Positions 9,319 through 18,083 of a stretch of 41,864 nt of DNA are shown piece by piece. Source of the stretch: Streptomyces rubellomurinus (GTDB taxonomy: Bacteria > Actinomycetota > Actinomycetes > Streptomycetales > Streptomycetaceae); contig NZ_JZKH01000077.1 of assembly GCF_000961885.1 (NCBI RefSeq), positions 1 to 41,864 of the forward strand, written 5' to 3'. The position numbers and the translations under genes are program-made. Each line of letters opens with the position of its first letter. Positions within the stretch are counted from its first letter, which is position 1. The notes under the pieces were generated by a model that had not been told where the DNA came from, ran no database searches, and was given only the letters and a program-made list of their open reading frames with translations.

Positions 9319-10704
9319 TCAGCCGCGGACGACGGCGAGCACGCCGTCGCGCAGCTCGGCCATCTTCGCCGGGTCCTTGGCCTCGACGTTGAGGCGCAGC
9401 AGCGGCTCGGTGTTGGAGGCGCGCAGGTTGAACCACCAGTCCGGGCCGGCCACGGTGAGGCCGTCCAGCTCGTCGACGGAGGTGCCCTCCAGGCCGGCGT
9501 AGGCGGCGCGGACGGCGGCGGTGCTCGCGGCCTGGTCGGCGACGGTGCTGTTGATCTCGCCGGAGGCGGCGTAGCGGTCGTACTCGGCGGTCAGCGCGGA
9601 GAGCGTGCCCTCCTGGCCGCCGAGCGCGGCCAGCACGTGCAGGGCGGCCAGCATGCCGGTGTCGGCGCGCCAGAAGTCGCGGAAGTAGTAGTGCGCGGAG
9701 TGCTCGCCGCCGAAGACGGCGTCGGTGACGGCCATCTCCTGCTTGATGAAGGAGTGGCCGACCCGGGTGCGCACCGGGGTGGCGCCGAGCTCGCGGACCA
9801 CCTCGGGGACGGTCCAGGAGGTGATCAGGTTGTGGATGATCGTCGGCTCGGCCTCGCCGGCGGCCTGGGCGCGGGCGATCTCGCGGGCGGCGACCAGGGC
9901 GGTGATCGCGGACGGGGAGACCGGCTCGCCGCGCTCGTCGACGACGAAGCAGCGGTCGGCGTCGCCGTCGAAGGCGAGGCCGAGGTCGGCGCCGACCTCG
10001 CGGACCTTGGCCTGCAGGTCGACGAGGTTCTTCGGGTCGAGCGGGTTGGCCTCGTGGTTGGGGAAGGTGCCGTCCAGCTCGAAGTACATCGGGACGAGCT
10101 CGATCGGCAGGCCGTCGAAGACGGTCGGCACGGTGTGGCCGCCCATGCCGTTGCCGGCGTCGACGGCGACCTTGAGCGGGCGGATCGCGGTGAGGTCGAC
10201 CAGGCCCAGCAGGTGGTCGGCGTAGCCGCGCAGGGTCTCCTGCTCGGAGAGCGTGCCGGCCTTGACGTCCTTGGCCGGGACGGTGACGGTGTCGTCCTCG
10301 CCCGTCCAGGACTCGACCAGCTCGCGGATCTCGGCCAGGCCGGTGTCCTGGCCGACCGGGGCGGCGCCGGCCCGGCAGAGCTTGATGCCGTTGTACTGGG
10401 CCGGGTTGTGGCTGGCGGTGAACATCGCGCCGGGCAGGTCGAGCTTGCCGCTGGCGTAGTAGAGCTGGTCGGTGGAGCAGAGCCCGATCTGCACGACGTC
10501 GGCGCCGTAGGCCGCCGCGCCCTCGGCGAAGGCCCGGGTCAGCGCCGGGGAGGAGGGGCGCATGTCGTGGCCGACCACGATCGCGGTCGCGCCGGTGACC
10601 TGCACGAACGCGGCACCGAAGGCCCGGGACAGGCTCTCGTCCCACTGGTCCGGGACGACGCCTCGCACGTCGTACGCCTTCACGAGCTGCTTGAGGTCGC
10701 GCAC
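9319..10704 (-). CDS. manB: Phosphomannomutase / phosphoglucomutase
   Basis: 461 residues from a GTG at 10704 preceded by AGGTGGAG. It is an alpha-D-phosphohexomutase interconverting mannose-6-P and mannose-1-P (often also glucose phosphates), feeding GDP-mannose for glycans. All signature loops are present: the phosphoserine loop TASHNP (residues 96-101, Ser98), the metal loop DGDADR (246-251), the sugar-binding loop GGEHSAHYYF (332-341) and the phosphate-binding RASNTEP near the C-terminus. N-terminal VKAYDVRGVVP is typical. It neighbours the SIS protein, as in mycobacteria. Which substrate dominates cannot be decided from sequence. Confidence 0.95.
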   Translation of the reverse strand: MRDLKQLVKAYDVRGVVPDQWDESLSRAFGAAFVQVTGATAIVVGHDMRPSSPALTRAFAEGAAAYGADVVQIGLCSTDQLYYASGKLDLPGAMFTASHNPAQYNGIKLCRAGAAPVGQDTGLAEIRELVESWTGEDDTVTVPAKDVKAGTLSEQETLRGYADHLLGLVDLTAIRPLKVAVDAGNGMGGHTVPTVFDGLPIELVPMYFELDGTFPNHEANPLDPKNLVDLQAKVREVGADLGLAFDGDADRCFVVDERGEPVSPSAITALVAAREIARAQAAGEAEPTIIHNLITSWTVPEVVRELGATPVRTRVGHSFIKQEMAVTDAVFGGEHSAHYYFRDFWRADTGMLAALHVLAALGGQEGTLSALTAEYDRYAASGEINSTVADQAASTAAVRAAYAGLEGTSVDELDGLTVAGPDWWFNLRASNTEPLLRLNVEAKDPAKMAELRDGVLAVVRG

Positions 10705-10842
10705 TGCGGCTCCACCTGGTCTCTGTACTGGTCGGTCACGTCGGGCCACCACCCGTCCGGTGGACGGGCCGAGGTGGCGGTAGACCGGCAGCGTACCCGG
10801 GCCGGGCGAACCCTCCGTGCCGGGAGAGCCCCGGGAGAGAGG

Positions 10843-11208
10843 TCAGTTGTCGGGCGAGCGCAGCACCCGGAGGTGGCCGCGGCGGCCGGCCTCGGTGGAC
10901 TCGCCCTCGGGGGCGCGGCCCTGACGGGGGGTCTGCGGGCGGGCGGCCTCGCGGACGGCGTTGGCGAGGGCTTCGAGGTCGTCGCTGCTGCGGCGCAGCG
11001 GGCCGGCCTCGGCGGCGAGCCGGACGACCTCCCAGCCGCGCGGGGCGGTGAGGCGCTCGGCGTGCTCGGCGCACAGGTCGTAGCAGTGCGGCTCGGCGTA
11101 GGTGGCGAGCGGGCCCAGCACGGCGGTGGAGTCCGCGTAGACGTACGTCAGCGTCGCGACGGCCGGTCGGCCGCATGCGGTCCGCGAACAACGACGTACA
11201 GAGCTCAC
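10843..11208 (-). CDS. DUF3499 family zinc-finger-like protein
   Basis: 121 residues, GTG start at 11208. Conserved Cys/His residues suggest a metal site: C7, C12, H41/C42, C46 and H49. The conserved core GPLATYAEPHCYDLCAEHAERLTAPRGWEVVRL is split here for identification: PHCYDLC is the diagnostic piece. The C-terminus is charged and disordered. The function is unknown; the gene is conserved beside phosphomannomutase and the metallopeptidase gene across actinobacteria (Rv3258c in M. tuberculosis). Confidence 0.9.
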   Translation of the reverse strand: MSSVRRCSRTACGRPAVATLTYVYADSTAVLGPLATYAEPHCYDLCAEHAERLTAPRGWEVVRLAAEAGPLRRSSDDLEALANAVREAARPQTPRQGRAPEGESTEAGRRGHLRVLRSPDN

Positions 11209-11354
11209 GAGGGTGGACGGTACCGCACTCCCCGCCGGGGCGCGAAGACCGCCTGTCCGGAGGGTGTGCCGTGTCGCCCTCCGCGCGCCGGCGGATGCGC
11301 CGCCGCACCCGGCGATTCCCGTTCGGAACGGTCCACTTCCGTCCGTCCAAGGAC

Positions 11355-11360
11355 TACGCT
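11355..11360 (+). promoter_or_regulatory. Possible -10 element for the metallopeptidase-like gene
   Basis: TACGCT ending 10 bases before the ATG at 11371, with no Shine-Dalgarno sequence between, suggesting a very short or leaderless mRNA. No convincing -35. Confidence 0.3.
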
Positions 11361-11370
11361 CGGCAGTGAT

Positions 11371-11823
11371 ATGGACAGCTCCGCACCGCAGTCATCCACA
11401 GGGCCCTCGCGCCGCCCGCGGCACCGCGACCGGCACGGCAGGGGGCTGCGCGGCCCCCTCGCGCCGCCCCAGGTGCCGATCTCGCTCACCCGCTCCGAAC
11501 TGTTCGACGACTACGTGCGCGAGTCGGTGGAGCGGCTGGAGCGGCGTTGGCCGCAGCTGATCGAGGTCGAGTTCGCCGTGCAGGAGGTGCCGCTGCACGA
11601 GCCGGACGGCGCCGAGGCCGAGGACGGCGTGCCGCTGGGGCGGGTGTCGCCGGGCGGGCAGGGGCGCAAGAGCCAGATCGTGGTGTACCGGCGGCCGGTG
11701 GAGATCCGGGCGAAGACCCGGGAGGACCGCGCGGCGCTGGTGCACGAGATCCTGATCGAGCAGGTCGCCGAGCTGCTGGGGCTGTCGCCGGACGCGATCG
11801 ACCCGCGCTACGACGAGGACTGA
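11371..11823 (+). CDS. Metallopeptidase family (Zincin_1/DUF1025-like) protein with degenerate HExxH
   Basis: 150 residues. After a basic disordered N-terminus (~35 residues) comes the family core: VPISLTRSELFDDYV, a strand ending VEFAVQEVP, then IVVYRRPVEIRAKTREDRAAL followed by VHEILIEQVAELLGLSP. The position of the HExxH zinc motif reads HEILI, so the second zinc-ligand His is absent and peptidase activity is doubtful. In M. tuberculosis the syntenic gene is Rv3259. Start ATG at 11371, with no upstream ribosome site. Divergent from DUF3499. Confidence 0.85.
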   Translation: MDSSAPQSSTGPSRRPRHRDRHGRGLRGPLAPPQVPISLTRSELFDDYVRESVERLERRWPQLIEVEFAVQEVPLHEPDGAEAEDGVPLGRVSPGGQGRKSQIVVYRRPVEIRAKTREDRAALVHEILIEQVAELLGLSPDAIDPRYDED

Positions 11824-11831
11824 CCACCATG

Positions 11832-11866
11832 CCGAAGGGCGGCACCGCGCCGGTGCCGCCCTTCGG
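11832..11866. terminator. Bidirectional terminator hairpin
   Basis: 16-base-pair perfect stem (11832-11847 with 11851-11866) and a three-base loop. It lies between the convergent metallopeptidase-like gene (stop at 11823) and the DUF5719 gene (stop at 11878). Confidence 0.85.
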
Positions 11867-11877
11867 TGTGCCCGCGG

Positions 11878-13605
11878 TCAGCGCAGGACGACGCCCGGGT
11901 CCTGGGCGGCCTGCGGGACCTTGACGGTGCTGTGGTCGTCGCGCAGTGCCTGGACGGTGAACATCGGCACGTCCTTGGTGGGGATGGCGAGCATCCGGGC
12001 GGCGACGACCGGGCCGCCGGAGGTGGTCTCCACGGTGAGCGCGAAGCTGCCGTTCAGTCCGGCGGGCTCGGGCGCCGGGAGGGCGACGGTGCCGCCGGCC
12101 GGGATCTGGACCTCCTTGGTCGCCGGGGTGCCGCCGCCGCTGCCGGCCGAGGCGGTGACCTTGACGGTGGCGGCGTCGCCGCTGGAGGTCAGGAACAGGG
12201 TGGCGGCGCCGGCCCGGTTGTCGGCGACGGTGGCGCGGGCGCCGACCGGCGCGCTGCCGGTCAGCCAGGCCGCGTCGCTCTTGCCGTTGGAGCCGGTGCG
12301 GTCGACCCGCAGGCCGGCCACGACCGGGGTGGCGTGCTTGTCGTCGCTGGGCGACAGCCGCAGCCCGGCGACCTCCTCGCGGGTGATCTTGCCGAGGTCG
12401 ACGGCGGCCACCTGGCCGGCCTTGACGTGGATGGTCTCGTTGCCCGCCGGGGTGAACCAGCCGTTCTTGCCGGAGAGCTGGATCTTCAGGTCGGCGTCGT
12501 CCTCCGGCGGGGCCCAGACCACAAGGCGGGCGGCGGAGGTGTCGGCGGGCAGGCCGGGCAGCACCTGGGTGGACGCGGGCTCGGTCGAGGCGGGGATCCA
12601 GTCGGCGCCCTTGTTGCCGTCCGCGGCGTGCAGCGCGGCGCCGATCCGGCCGGAGCGGACCACCACGTGCACGGTGAGGTCGGTGACCGCGCCCTTGCTG
12701 ATGGTCGGCAGCAGGACGGACTGCGAGCTGCCGGGGGCGACGGCGATGCCGTTGGAGGCGTCGTTCTCGATCGGGCCCTTGTCGCCGTACAGCTTGATGT
12801 CGACGACGGCGCCGGTGGCCTCGGTGTTGACCAGGCTGAGGTAGTCGACCCGGTCGCCGGCCGTGCTGGCCCCGGCGAACCAGAAGCTGGTGCCGGCCGG
12901 GGTGCAGGTGAGGCCGGACAGGCCCTGGCCGCGCTGCTCGGTGACCACGGTGGTCTGGGTGACGGTGAAGCCGGGGGCGAGGGCGCCGGTGGCGACGGCC
13001 CCGGTGCCGGGCGCGGCGTCGCCGTTGGTGGCCGGGCCGGTGACCGGGGTGCCGGGCTTGGCCAGGGTCAGCTTGGCGTCGGCGGGCGCCTTGTCCGGGG
13101 CGGCGGCCGGGGCGGCCGAGCCGGTCGGGGCCGGGGTCGCGGTCGGCGCCGGGTTGGCCGGGGCCGAGGCGCCGGCGGTCGGGGCGGCCGGCGGGGTGGC
13201 GGGCGCGGCGGCGTCGGAGAGCCAGCCGGCGCCGCCGGTGGCGGAGCCGGTGCCGGGCGGGGTGTAGGCGGTGAGGCTGGTGGAGCCGGTCAGGCCCTGG
13301 AGCGGCTGCGGGCAGACCGCCGCCGTCCGCTCGACCTGCGCGGTGGCGGGGGCGGCGCCGGCCGCCTTGGCCGGGGCGGCCGGCGGGCGCACCTCGGCGA
13401 TCCCGAACACGGCCGCGAGCACCACGGCCGCGGCCAGCAGGGACGGCGTGGTCCTCGTCCCGCCGGTGCGGCCGGCGAACCGGCCGTCCCGGGCGGGCGC
13501 GGGCGAGGTGGGCGAGGCGGCGGCGGGCTCGTACGCCTCCTCGGCCGGCTGGCGCGCCCGGTCGGCGGCGGGCCCGGACTTCTTCCGGAATGCGGGCTTC
13601 TTCAT
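11878..13605 (-). CDS. DUF5719 family secreted/membrane-anchored protein
   Basis: 575 residues. A basic cytoplasmic N-terminus (MKKPAFRKKSG...) precedes one hydrophobic helix (SLLAAAVVLAAVFGIAEV, about residues 54-71). A Pro/Ala/Thr-rich extracytoplasmic linker follows (~125-190), then a large beta-rich domain ending PQAAQDPGVVLR. The motif AVCPQPLQGL and the repeat-like strands fit DUF5719, found in actinobacteria next to the large GT2 glycosyltransferase. The start is 6 bases after the glycosyltransferase stop, and its ribosome site GGGGAG overlaps that stop, so the genes are translationally coupled and probably form one envelope-glycan unit. Molecular role unknown. Confidence 0.85.
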   Translation of the reverse strand: MKKPAFRKKSGPAADRARQPAEEAYEPAAASPTSPAPARDGRFAGRTGGTRTTPSLLAAAVVLAAVFGIAEVRPPAAPAKAAGAAPATAQVERTAAVCPQPLQGLTGSTSLTAYTPPGTGSATGGAGWLSDAAAPATPPAAPTAGASAPANPAPTATPAPTGSAAPAAAPDKAPADAKLTLAKPGTPVTGPATNGDAAPGTGAVATGALAPGFTVTQTTVVTEQRGQGLSGLTCTPAGTSFWFAGASTAGDRVDYLSLVNTEATGAVVDIKLYGDKGPIENDASNGIAVAPGSSQSVLLPTISKGAVTDLTVHVVVRSGRIGAALHAADGNKGADWIPASTEPASTQVLPGLPADTSAARLVVWAPPEDDADLKIQLSGKNGWFTPAGNETIHVKAGQVAAVDLGKITREEVAGLRLSPSDDKHATPVVAGLRVDRTGSNGKSDAAWLTGSAPVGARATVADNRAGAATLFLTSSGDAATVKVTASAGSGGGTPATKEVQIPAGGTVALPAPEPAGLNGSFALTVETTSGGPVVAARMLAIPTKDVPMFTVQALRDDHSTVKVPQAAQDPGVVLR

Positions 13606-13611
13606 CGCGGG

Positions 13612-16600
13612 TCAGCTCCCCGATCCGTGCTGGTGCGGCCGGTAGTTCGCAGGAGAGTGGCCGGTGCCGCTCGGATCGTTCGGGTCGTAGTAGGGATCGG
13701 CCTGCTGCTGCCCCGGCAGCCACGGCTGCTGGCCGTGCTGCTGGTACTGGTCGTAGCCGTACTGCTGGTCCTGCTGCTGGTAGGGGTCGTAGCCCTGCTG
13801 CGGGTACGCCTGCTGCTGGCCGTGCTGCTGGTAGGGGTCGTAGCCCTGCCCGTCGTACGGCGCGACCGCCGGCTGCTGGGCGGCGTACTGGTCGTAGCTG
13901 TACGGGTCGGCCTGCTGGTACGTCTGGTACGGATCCGCGTACGGCTCGGCGACCTGGGCGGCGGCCGCCGCCTCGACGGCCTCGGAGACCGGCTCGCCGA
14001 CGGGCTGCGCGGTGGCCGGCGCCGGCCGGCCCTCGTACACCCCGGGCTCCTCGGTGCCGCCTTCGCCGCCCTCCCCGCCCTCGCCGCGCTCGGCCATCCG
14101 GCGGGCCCGGCGGCTGCCGGGGGCGGGGGTCTGCTTCTCGGCGGCGGCGGCCAGCGCCGCGGCGGCGAGGACGTCCTCGGGCAGGTCGTCGTCCTTGTGG
14201 CTGCGGCGGCCGGGCAGGGCCAGCACCAGGACGGTGAGGCCGAGCAGCATCTGCGCCCAGATCCAGCCGGTGTGGGCGAGGCTGCCCTCCCGGGTGACGG
14301 AGAGCTTGCCGCCGGCCGCCGGGAGCTTGAAGCCCTGCGCCCAGCCGTCGACGGTGGTCGGTTCCAGGGCGGTGCCGTCCACGGTGGCCTTCCACTCGGG
14401 GGCGGCGGACTCGGCCAGGCGCAGCACCCGACCGTCCGGGCCGGCCGGGACGGTGCCGGTGAGGTCGCGGGCCCCGGACGGGACGACCACCGGGAGGGCG
14501 CCCGGCGCGGTGATCACCGCGCGGACGGCGGCGGCGCCGTTGACCTGCCAGAGCGCGGAGTCGCCGTCCTGGTTGGCCTTGACCAGGCCGGGGGTGGTGT
14601 CGAGGACGTCCTTGTAGGTGTCGATCACCGGCTGCTGGACCAGCACGTAGGCGATGCCGTAGCCGGCGAGGGCCTTCGCCTGGTCGGCGCCGGAGCCGGC
14701 CAGCAGGCTGCCGACCATCGTGTTCAGGCCGTCCTGGGTGCCGGTGGCCGGGTCGACGGTGGACTCGGCCTGGCCGAGGGTCAGGCCGGCGCCGCGCAGC
14801 ACGGTGTAGCGGACGGCGCCGCCGCCCCGGTCGCCGGTGACGACCAGGGTGCGGGCCCGGTCGCTGGTGCCCGCCTCCTCGGCGATGAAGGCCGGCACCT
14901 GGCTGCTCGGGCCGCGGTGCAGCGGGCCGCCGGCGCCGGTGACCGCCCACCACAGGCCGGTGCCCAGCGGGGCCAGCACGGCGGCGGCCACCACCAGGGC
15001 GGCGACCGGCTGGCGCCAGCCGAAGGCGATCCCGGCGACGCGGGCGTTGGCGCCGTCCGCGCCGATCGCGGCGGCGGCGAGCAGGGCGATCCCGGCGATC
15101 AGGGTGGCCGGGCCGGCCCAGGCGGGCACCGCCGGGCCGCCGGAGGCCGGGGTCACGGAGGTGCCCGCCACCGCGACCGCGAAGACCAGGCCGGCGCCGG
15201 CCGCGCCCCAGGCGGCGAGCACCGCGCGGCGGCGGTCGGCGCGCAGCAGGGCGGCGAGCGCGGCGAGGACCACGCCGGCCGACAGCCACACCGGCGGCAC
15301 CCCGGCGCCGCCCGGGTTGACCAGGAGCAGGCCGCCCGCGCTCGCGCCGGCGCCGTGCAGGCCGGGGAGCCCGGCCTCCAGCAGCAGCGACGTGGGGTGC
15401 GACAGCACCTTGAGCGACCACGGCGCGAGGACGGCGACCGGCGCCGCGAGGATCACCAGGACGCGTAGGCCGAGCAGCCGCAGCGCCGTCCCGCCGGAGC
15501 CGAGGGCGCCGCCGCGCAGCACCGCGACCAGCAGCATGGCCAGGCACAGCGGCACGGCGAGCGCCCAGGTCAGCGGCACGAAGGCGGTGGCCAGGGTGAG
15601 CAGCAGGACGGTCATCCAGACCGGCCGCCAGCCGGGGCGGGCGCCCTTGGCGGCGCTCTCCTGGCGGATGCCGAGGCCGGCCGCGATCGCCGCGGCGCGG
15701 GCCAGCGGCGGCAGCAGCACGGCGAGGACGGCGGTGCCGATCCGGCCCTGGGCGAGCGCGCCGGTGGCGGCGGGCAGCAGTGCGTAGGTGGCGCTGGCCC
15801 AGGCGCGGACCACCTTGGAGTCCAGCAGCGGCCGGGACACCAGGTAGGCGCTGACCGCGGCGAGCGGCACGGTGAGCAGGACGAGCAGGGTGAGCGCGAG
15901 GTCGGCGTGGCCGAACAGGCCCCAGGAGAGCACCGCGAGCACGCCGAGGTACGGCGGGGCGGCGGCGGTGGAGCCGGTGCCGACCGGGTGCCAGGCGTCG
16001 GCGTACATCGACCACAGGCCGCCCGCGCCGTCCGCGGCGGGCAGCAGGGCGCCGCCGAAGAGTTCGCCGCCGCCGAGCAGGCCGCGGCAGGCGACCAGGG
16101 CGAACACCAGGAGCGCGGCGAACAGCACCGGCGCCGGGCGCCGGGCGAGCTTCTTGATCAGCGCGAACTGCTCGACGACCAGGTCCTCGGAGTCCTCGTC
16201 GCCGCCGGCCTCGACGGAGCCGTGCCGGCTGCCGGTGTCGTCGCCGCCGCCGATCCCGAGCGAGCCGACGACGCCTTCGACGGCCAGCCGGGTGGTGGCG
16301 CCGGGCGCGGGGAAGAGCGTGCGGTCGTCCAGGGCGTCCGCCGCCCTGGTTCGGGCACGGCGTTTGCGCGCGGCCAACAGCCTTGGGAAGCGGATGAGTT
16401 CGTGGCCGAGGCCGGCGAGCTCGTCGACCGCCTGGCGCGGGTCCTTGCCGAGCAGGTTGGTGACGGCCCGCAGCAGGGTGCCGAGCACCAGCCGCAGCAG
16501 GACGTACGGGAACAGCACGCCGCGGCAGTTGGCGAGCAGGGTGTAGACGGCGCCGGCCTTGTCCACCCGGTGCGGGTGGGCGGGGCCGCAGTCGACGGCG

Positions 16601-17475
16601 CGGCGCTCGCGGCTGGCCGCCTCGGCGTGCCGGAGCACGGCGTCGGGGGCGACCACGACGCGGTGGCCGGCGGCGTTGACCCGCCAGCAGAAGTCGGTGT
16701 CGTCCCGCATCAGCGGGAGCGCCTTGTCGAAGCCGCCGAGTTCTTCGAAGACATCCCGGCGCACCAGCATGCCGGCGGTGGAGACGGCGAGCACCGGGCG
16801 GACCTGGTCGTGCTGGCCCTGGTCCTGCTCGCGGCGGTCGAGGCCGGTCCAGCGCCGGCCGGAGCGGGCGATGGTGACGCCGACCTCCAGCAGCTGGCGC
16901 CGGTCGTACCAGCTGCGCAGCTTGGGGCCGACCACGGCGGCGCTGGGGGTGGAGTCGGCGACCTGGAGCAGACGGCGCAGCGCGTCGGTCTGCGGCTCGC
17001 AGTCGTCGTGCAGCAGCCAGAGCCATTCGACCGGCTCGGTCTCGCGCGGGCCGCCGCGGCCGAGGACGTCCTCCTGGGCGAGCGGGTCGCCGAAGTCGTC
17101 CCAGCCGCCGGTGACCGGGTCGTAGCCGGAGGGGCCGAGCCGGTACGGGAGGTCCTCCGGGCGCAGCGGCGGGCTGTTGAACACGGCCTCGGCGACGGCG
17201 GTGCCGAACCCGGCCCGGCGGCCGAGGACGGTCGGGCCGCTCTCCGGCAGCCAGTCGGCGAGGGTGTCCGCGAGCAACTGCGGGGAGTTGTCGGTGGATC
17301 CGGTGTCGACCGCGAGGATCCGCTGGACCTGGCGGTCCTGGCCGAGCAGACCGGCCAGGGCCTGCGGGAGCCAGCGGGCGCCGTCGTGCGAGACGATCAC
17401 GGCGGTGACCAGGTGGCGCGGGTAGGCGGGCGGCCGGGAAGCGGTGAAGCCGCTCTGGTGGCTGTAGACGGTCAT
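13612..17475 (-). CDS. Large GT2-family membrane glycosyltransferase
   Basis: 1287 residues from the ATG at 17475 (MTVYSHQSGF). Residues ~22-300 are a GT-A domain: VTAVIVSHDG (23-32), VDTGSTDNS (56-64), the DxD-type site LLHDDCEPQ (154-162), GGFDKALPL (247-255) and DDTDFCWR (258-265). Then come many transmembrane helices to about residue 1100, with an extracytoplasmic stretch before the last helix (WIWAQMLLGLTVLVLAL). The C-terminal ~190 residues are charged, then a Gln/Tyr/Pro/Asp-rich repeat tail. The protein likely transfers sugars from nucleotide or lipid donors in envelope polysaccharide assembly; donor and acceptor are unknown. The frame is open up to 17679, but the upstream part has no family similarity. 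Confidence 0.9.
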   Translation of the reverse strand: MTVYSHQSGFTASRPPAYPRHLVTAVIVSHDGARWLPQALAGLLGQDRQVQRILAVDTGSTDNSPQLLADTLADWLPESGPTVLGRRAGFGTAVAEAVFNSPPLRPEDLPYRLGPSGYDPVTGGWDDFGDPLAQEDVLGRGGPRETEPVEWLWLLHDDCEPQTDALRRLLQVADSTPSAAVVGPKLRSWYDRRQLLEVGVTIARSGRRWTGLDRREQDQGQHDQVRPVLAVSTAGMLVRRDVFEELGGFDKALPLMRDDTDFCWRVNAAGHRVVVAPDAVLRHAEAASRERRAVDCGPAHPHRVDKAGAVYTLLANCRGVLFPYVLLRLVLGTLLRAVTNLLGKDPRQAVDELAGLGHELIRFPRLLAARKRRARTRAADALDDRTLFPAPGATTRLAVEGVVGSLGIGGGDDTGSRHGSVEAGGDEDSEDLVVEQFALIKKLARRPAPVLFAALLVFALVACRGLLGGGELFGGALLPAADGAGGLWSMYADAWHPVGTGSTAAAPPYLGVLAVLSWGLFGHADLALTLLVLLTVPLAAVSAYLVSRPLLDSKVVRAWASATYALLPAATGALAQGRIGTAVLAVLLPPLARAAAIAAGLGIRQESAAKGARPGWRPVWMTVLLLTLATAFVPLTWALAVPLCLAMLLVAVLRGGALGSGGTALRLLGLRVLVILAAPVAVLAPWSLKVLSHPTSLLLEAGLPGLHGAGASAGGLLLVNPGGAGVPPVWLSAGVVLAALAALLRADRRRAVLAAWGAAGAGLVFAVAVAGTSVTPASGGPAVPAWAGPATLIAGIALLAAAAIGADGANARVAGIAFGWRQPVAALVVAAAVLAPLGTGLWWAVTGAGGPLHRGPSSQVPAFIAEEAGTSDRARTLVVTGDRGGGAVRYTVLRGAGLTLGQAESTVDPATGTQDGLNTMVGSLLAGSGADQAKALAGYGIAYVLVQQPVIDTYKDVLDTTPGLVKANQDGDSALWQVNGAAAVRAVITAPGALPVVVPSGARDLTGTVPAGPDGRVLRLAESAAPEWKATVDGTALEPTTVDGWAQGFKLPAAGGKLSVTREGSLAHTGWIWAQMLLGLTVLVLALPGRRSHKDDDLPEDVLAAAALAAAAEKQTPAPGSRRARRMAERGEGGEGGEGGTEEPGVYEGRPAPATAQPVGEPVSEAVEAAAAAQVAEPYADPYQTYQQADPYSYDQYAAQQPAVAPYDGQGYDPYQQHGQQQAYPQQGYDPYQQQDQQYGYDQYQQHGQQPWLPGQQQADPYYDPNDPSGTGHSPANYRPHQHGSGS
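13772..13849 (-). repeat. Internal coding repeats in the glycosyltransferase tail
   Basis: An exact 27-base repeat occurs at 13772-13798 and 13823-13849, 51 bases (17 codons) apart. It encodes part of the recurring QGYDPYQQ motif. Surrounding codons (13690-13930) are near-repeats of the same Gln/Tyr/Asp-Pro pattern. Confidence 0.85.
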
Positions 17476-17614
17476 CGAGTGCGCGGGCCCCAGTTCTCGG
17501 TGGACACAGCCGGTGAACGGCAACCGGATGGCGCACCACACTAACGGCTCCGGGTGGCCGCCTCGTGCGCGGTGCCGGTGCGGGGGCGACCGGCAGGAGG
17601 CCCGGACGCACGAA

Positions 17615-17641
17615 AGCGCCCCACCGTCACGGTGAGGCGCT
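17615..17641 (-). terminator. whiB terminator hairpin
   Basis: Arms AGCGCC and CACCG pair with CGGTG and GGCGCT around a TCA loop, with one unpaired C/A position. On the minus strand the stem is followed by TTTCG. It lies ~60 bases past the whiB stop. Confidence 0.7.
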
Positions 17642-17703
17642 CGTACAGCGGTCCGGTCGTCGCTCGCCGCCGGGGTCACCGGCGGCGGTCGGGCTCGGCC
17701 CGG

Positions 17704-17976
17704 TCAGACCGCGCTCTTCTTGAGCCGTCGGCGCTCGCGCTCGGAGAGGCCGCCCCAGATGCCGAACCGCTCGTCATTGGCGAGCGCGTACTCCAGGCAC
17801 TCGGAGCGGACCTCGCAGGCGAGGCAGACCTTCTTCGCCTCGCGGGTGGAGCCGCCCTTCTCGGGGAAGAAGGACTCGGGGTCGGTCTGGGCGCACAACG
17901 CGCGCTCCTGCCAACCGAGTTCCTCTTCCTCCTCCGTGATGCCGTCACCGATCAACAGCTCAAAGAGCTCGCTCAT
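17704..17976 (-). CDS. whiB: WhiB developmental transcription factor ([4Fe-4S] Wbl protein)
   Basis: 90 residues. Four cluster-binding cysteines, C28, C51, C54 and C60 (C-x22-C-x2-C-x5-C), are followed by the Wbl turn GIWGG (72-76) and the basic C-terminus ERERRRLKKSAV. The core is as I remember Streptomyces WhiB itself, the orthologue of mycobacterial WhiB2/WhmD, rather than another Wbl paralogue. WhiB acts with WhiA to switch aerial hyphae from growth to sporulation septation. The start at 17976 has a GAGGAGG ribosome site. The promoter carries a BldD-type operator (see 18048-18070), consistent with developmental repression. The N-terminal acidic run (TEEEEE) is slightly longer than in the S. 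coelicolor protein as I recall it. Confidence 0.95.
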   Translation of the reverse strand: MSELFELLIGDGITEEEEELGWQERALCAQTDPESFFPEKGGSTREAKKVCLACEVRSECLEYALANDERFGIWGGLSERERRRLKKSAV

Positions 17977-18047
17977 GTGGCGCGCCTCCTCTGCCCCTAC
18001 CTTGGCGTCCCCGTAGGTGCCGTGGCCTGGTGCGGCTCGACGACACG

Positions 18048-18070
18048 AGTGAAATTACAGTTGCGTCACT
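18048..18070 (-). promoter_or_regulatory. BldD-type operator overlapping the whiB -10 element
   Basis: Perfect inverted repeat AGTGA (18048-18052), 13 bases, TCACT (18066-18070). BldD with cyclic-di-GMP binds AGTGA-Nm-TCACC-type sites, and whiB is a known BldD target in Streptomyces. The site covers the predicted -10 element. Confidence 0.65.
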
Positions 18071-18083
18071 CTGGCTCAGTCAA
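18054..18083 (-). promoter_or_regulatory. Predicted whiB promoter
   Basis: Minus-strand TTGACT (18078-18083), an 18-base spacer and TGTAAT (18054-18059). It would start transcription about 70 bases before the whiB ATG. Confidence 0.6.

Noticed and set aside
11486..17611. Very long minus-strand ORF (over 2000 codons) overlapping the glycosyltransferase and DUF5719 genes
   Set aside because: Arg/Pro-dominated composition without any motif; it is a GC-bias shadow of the real genes in another frame.
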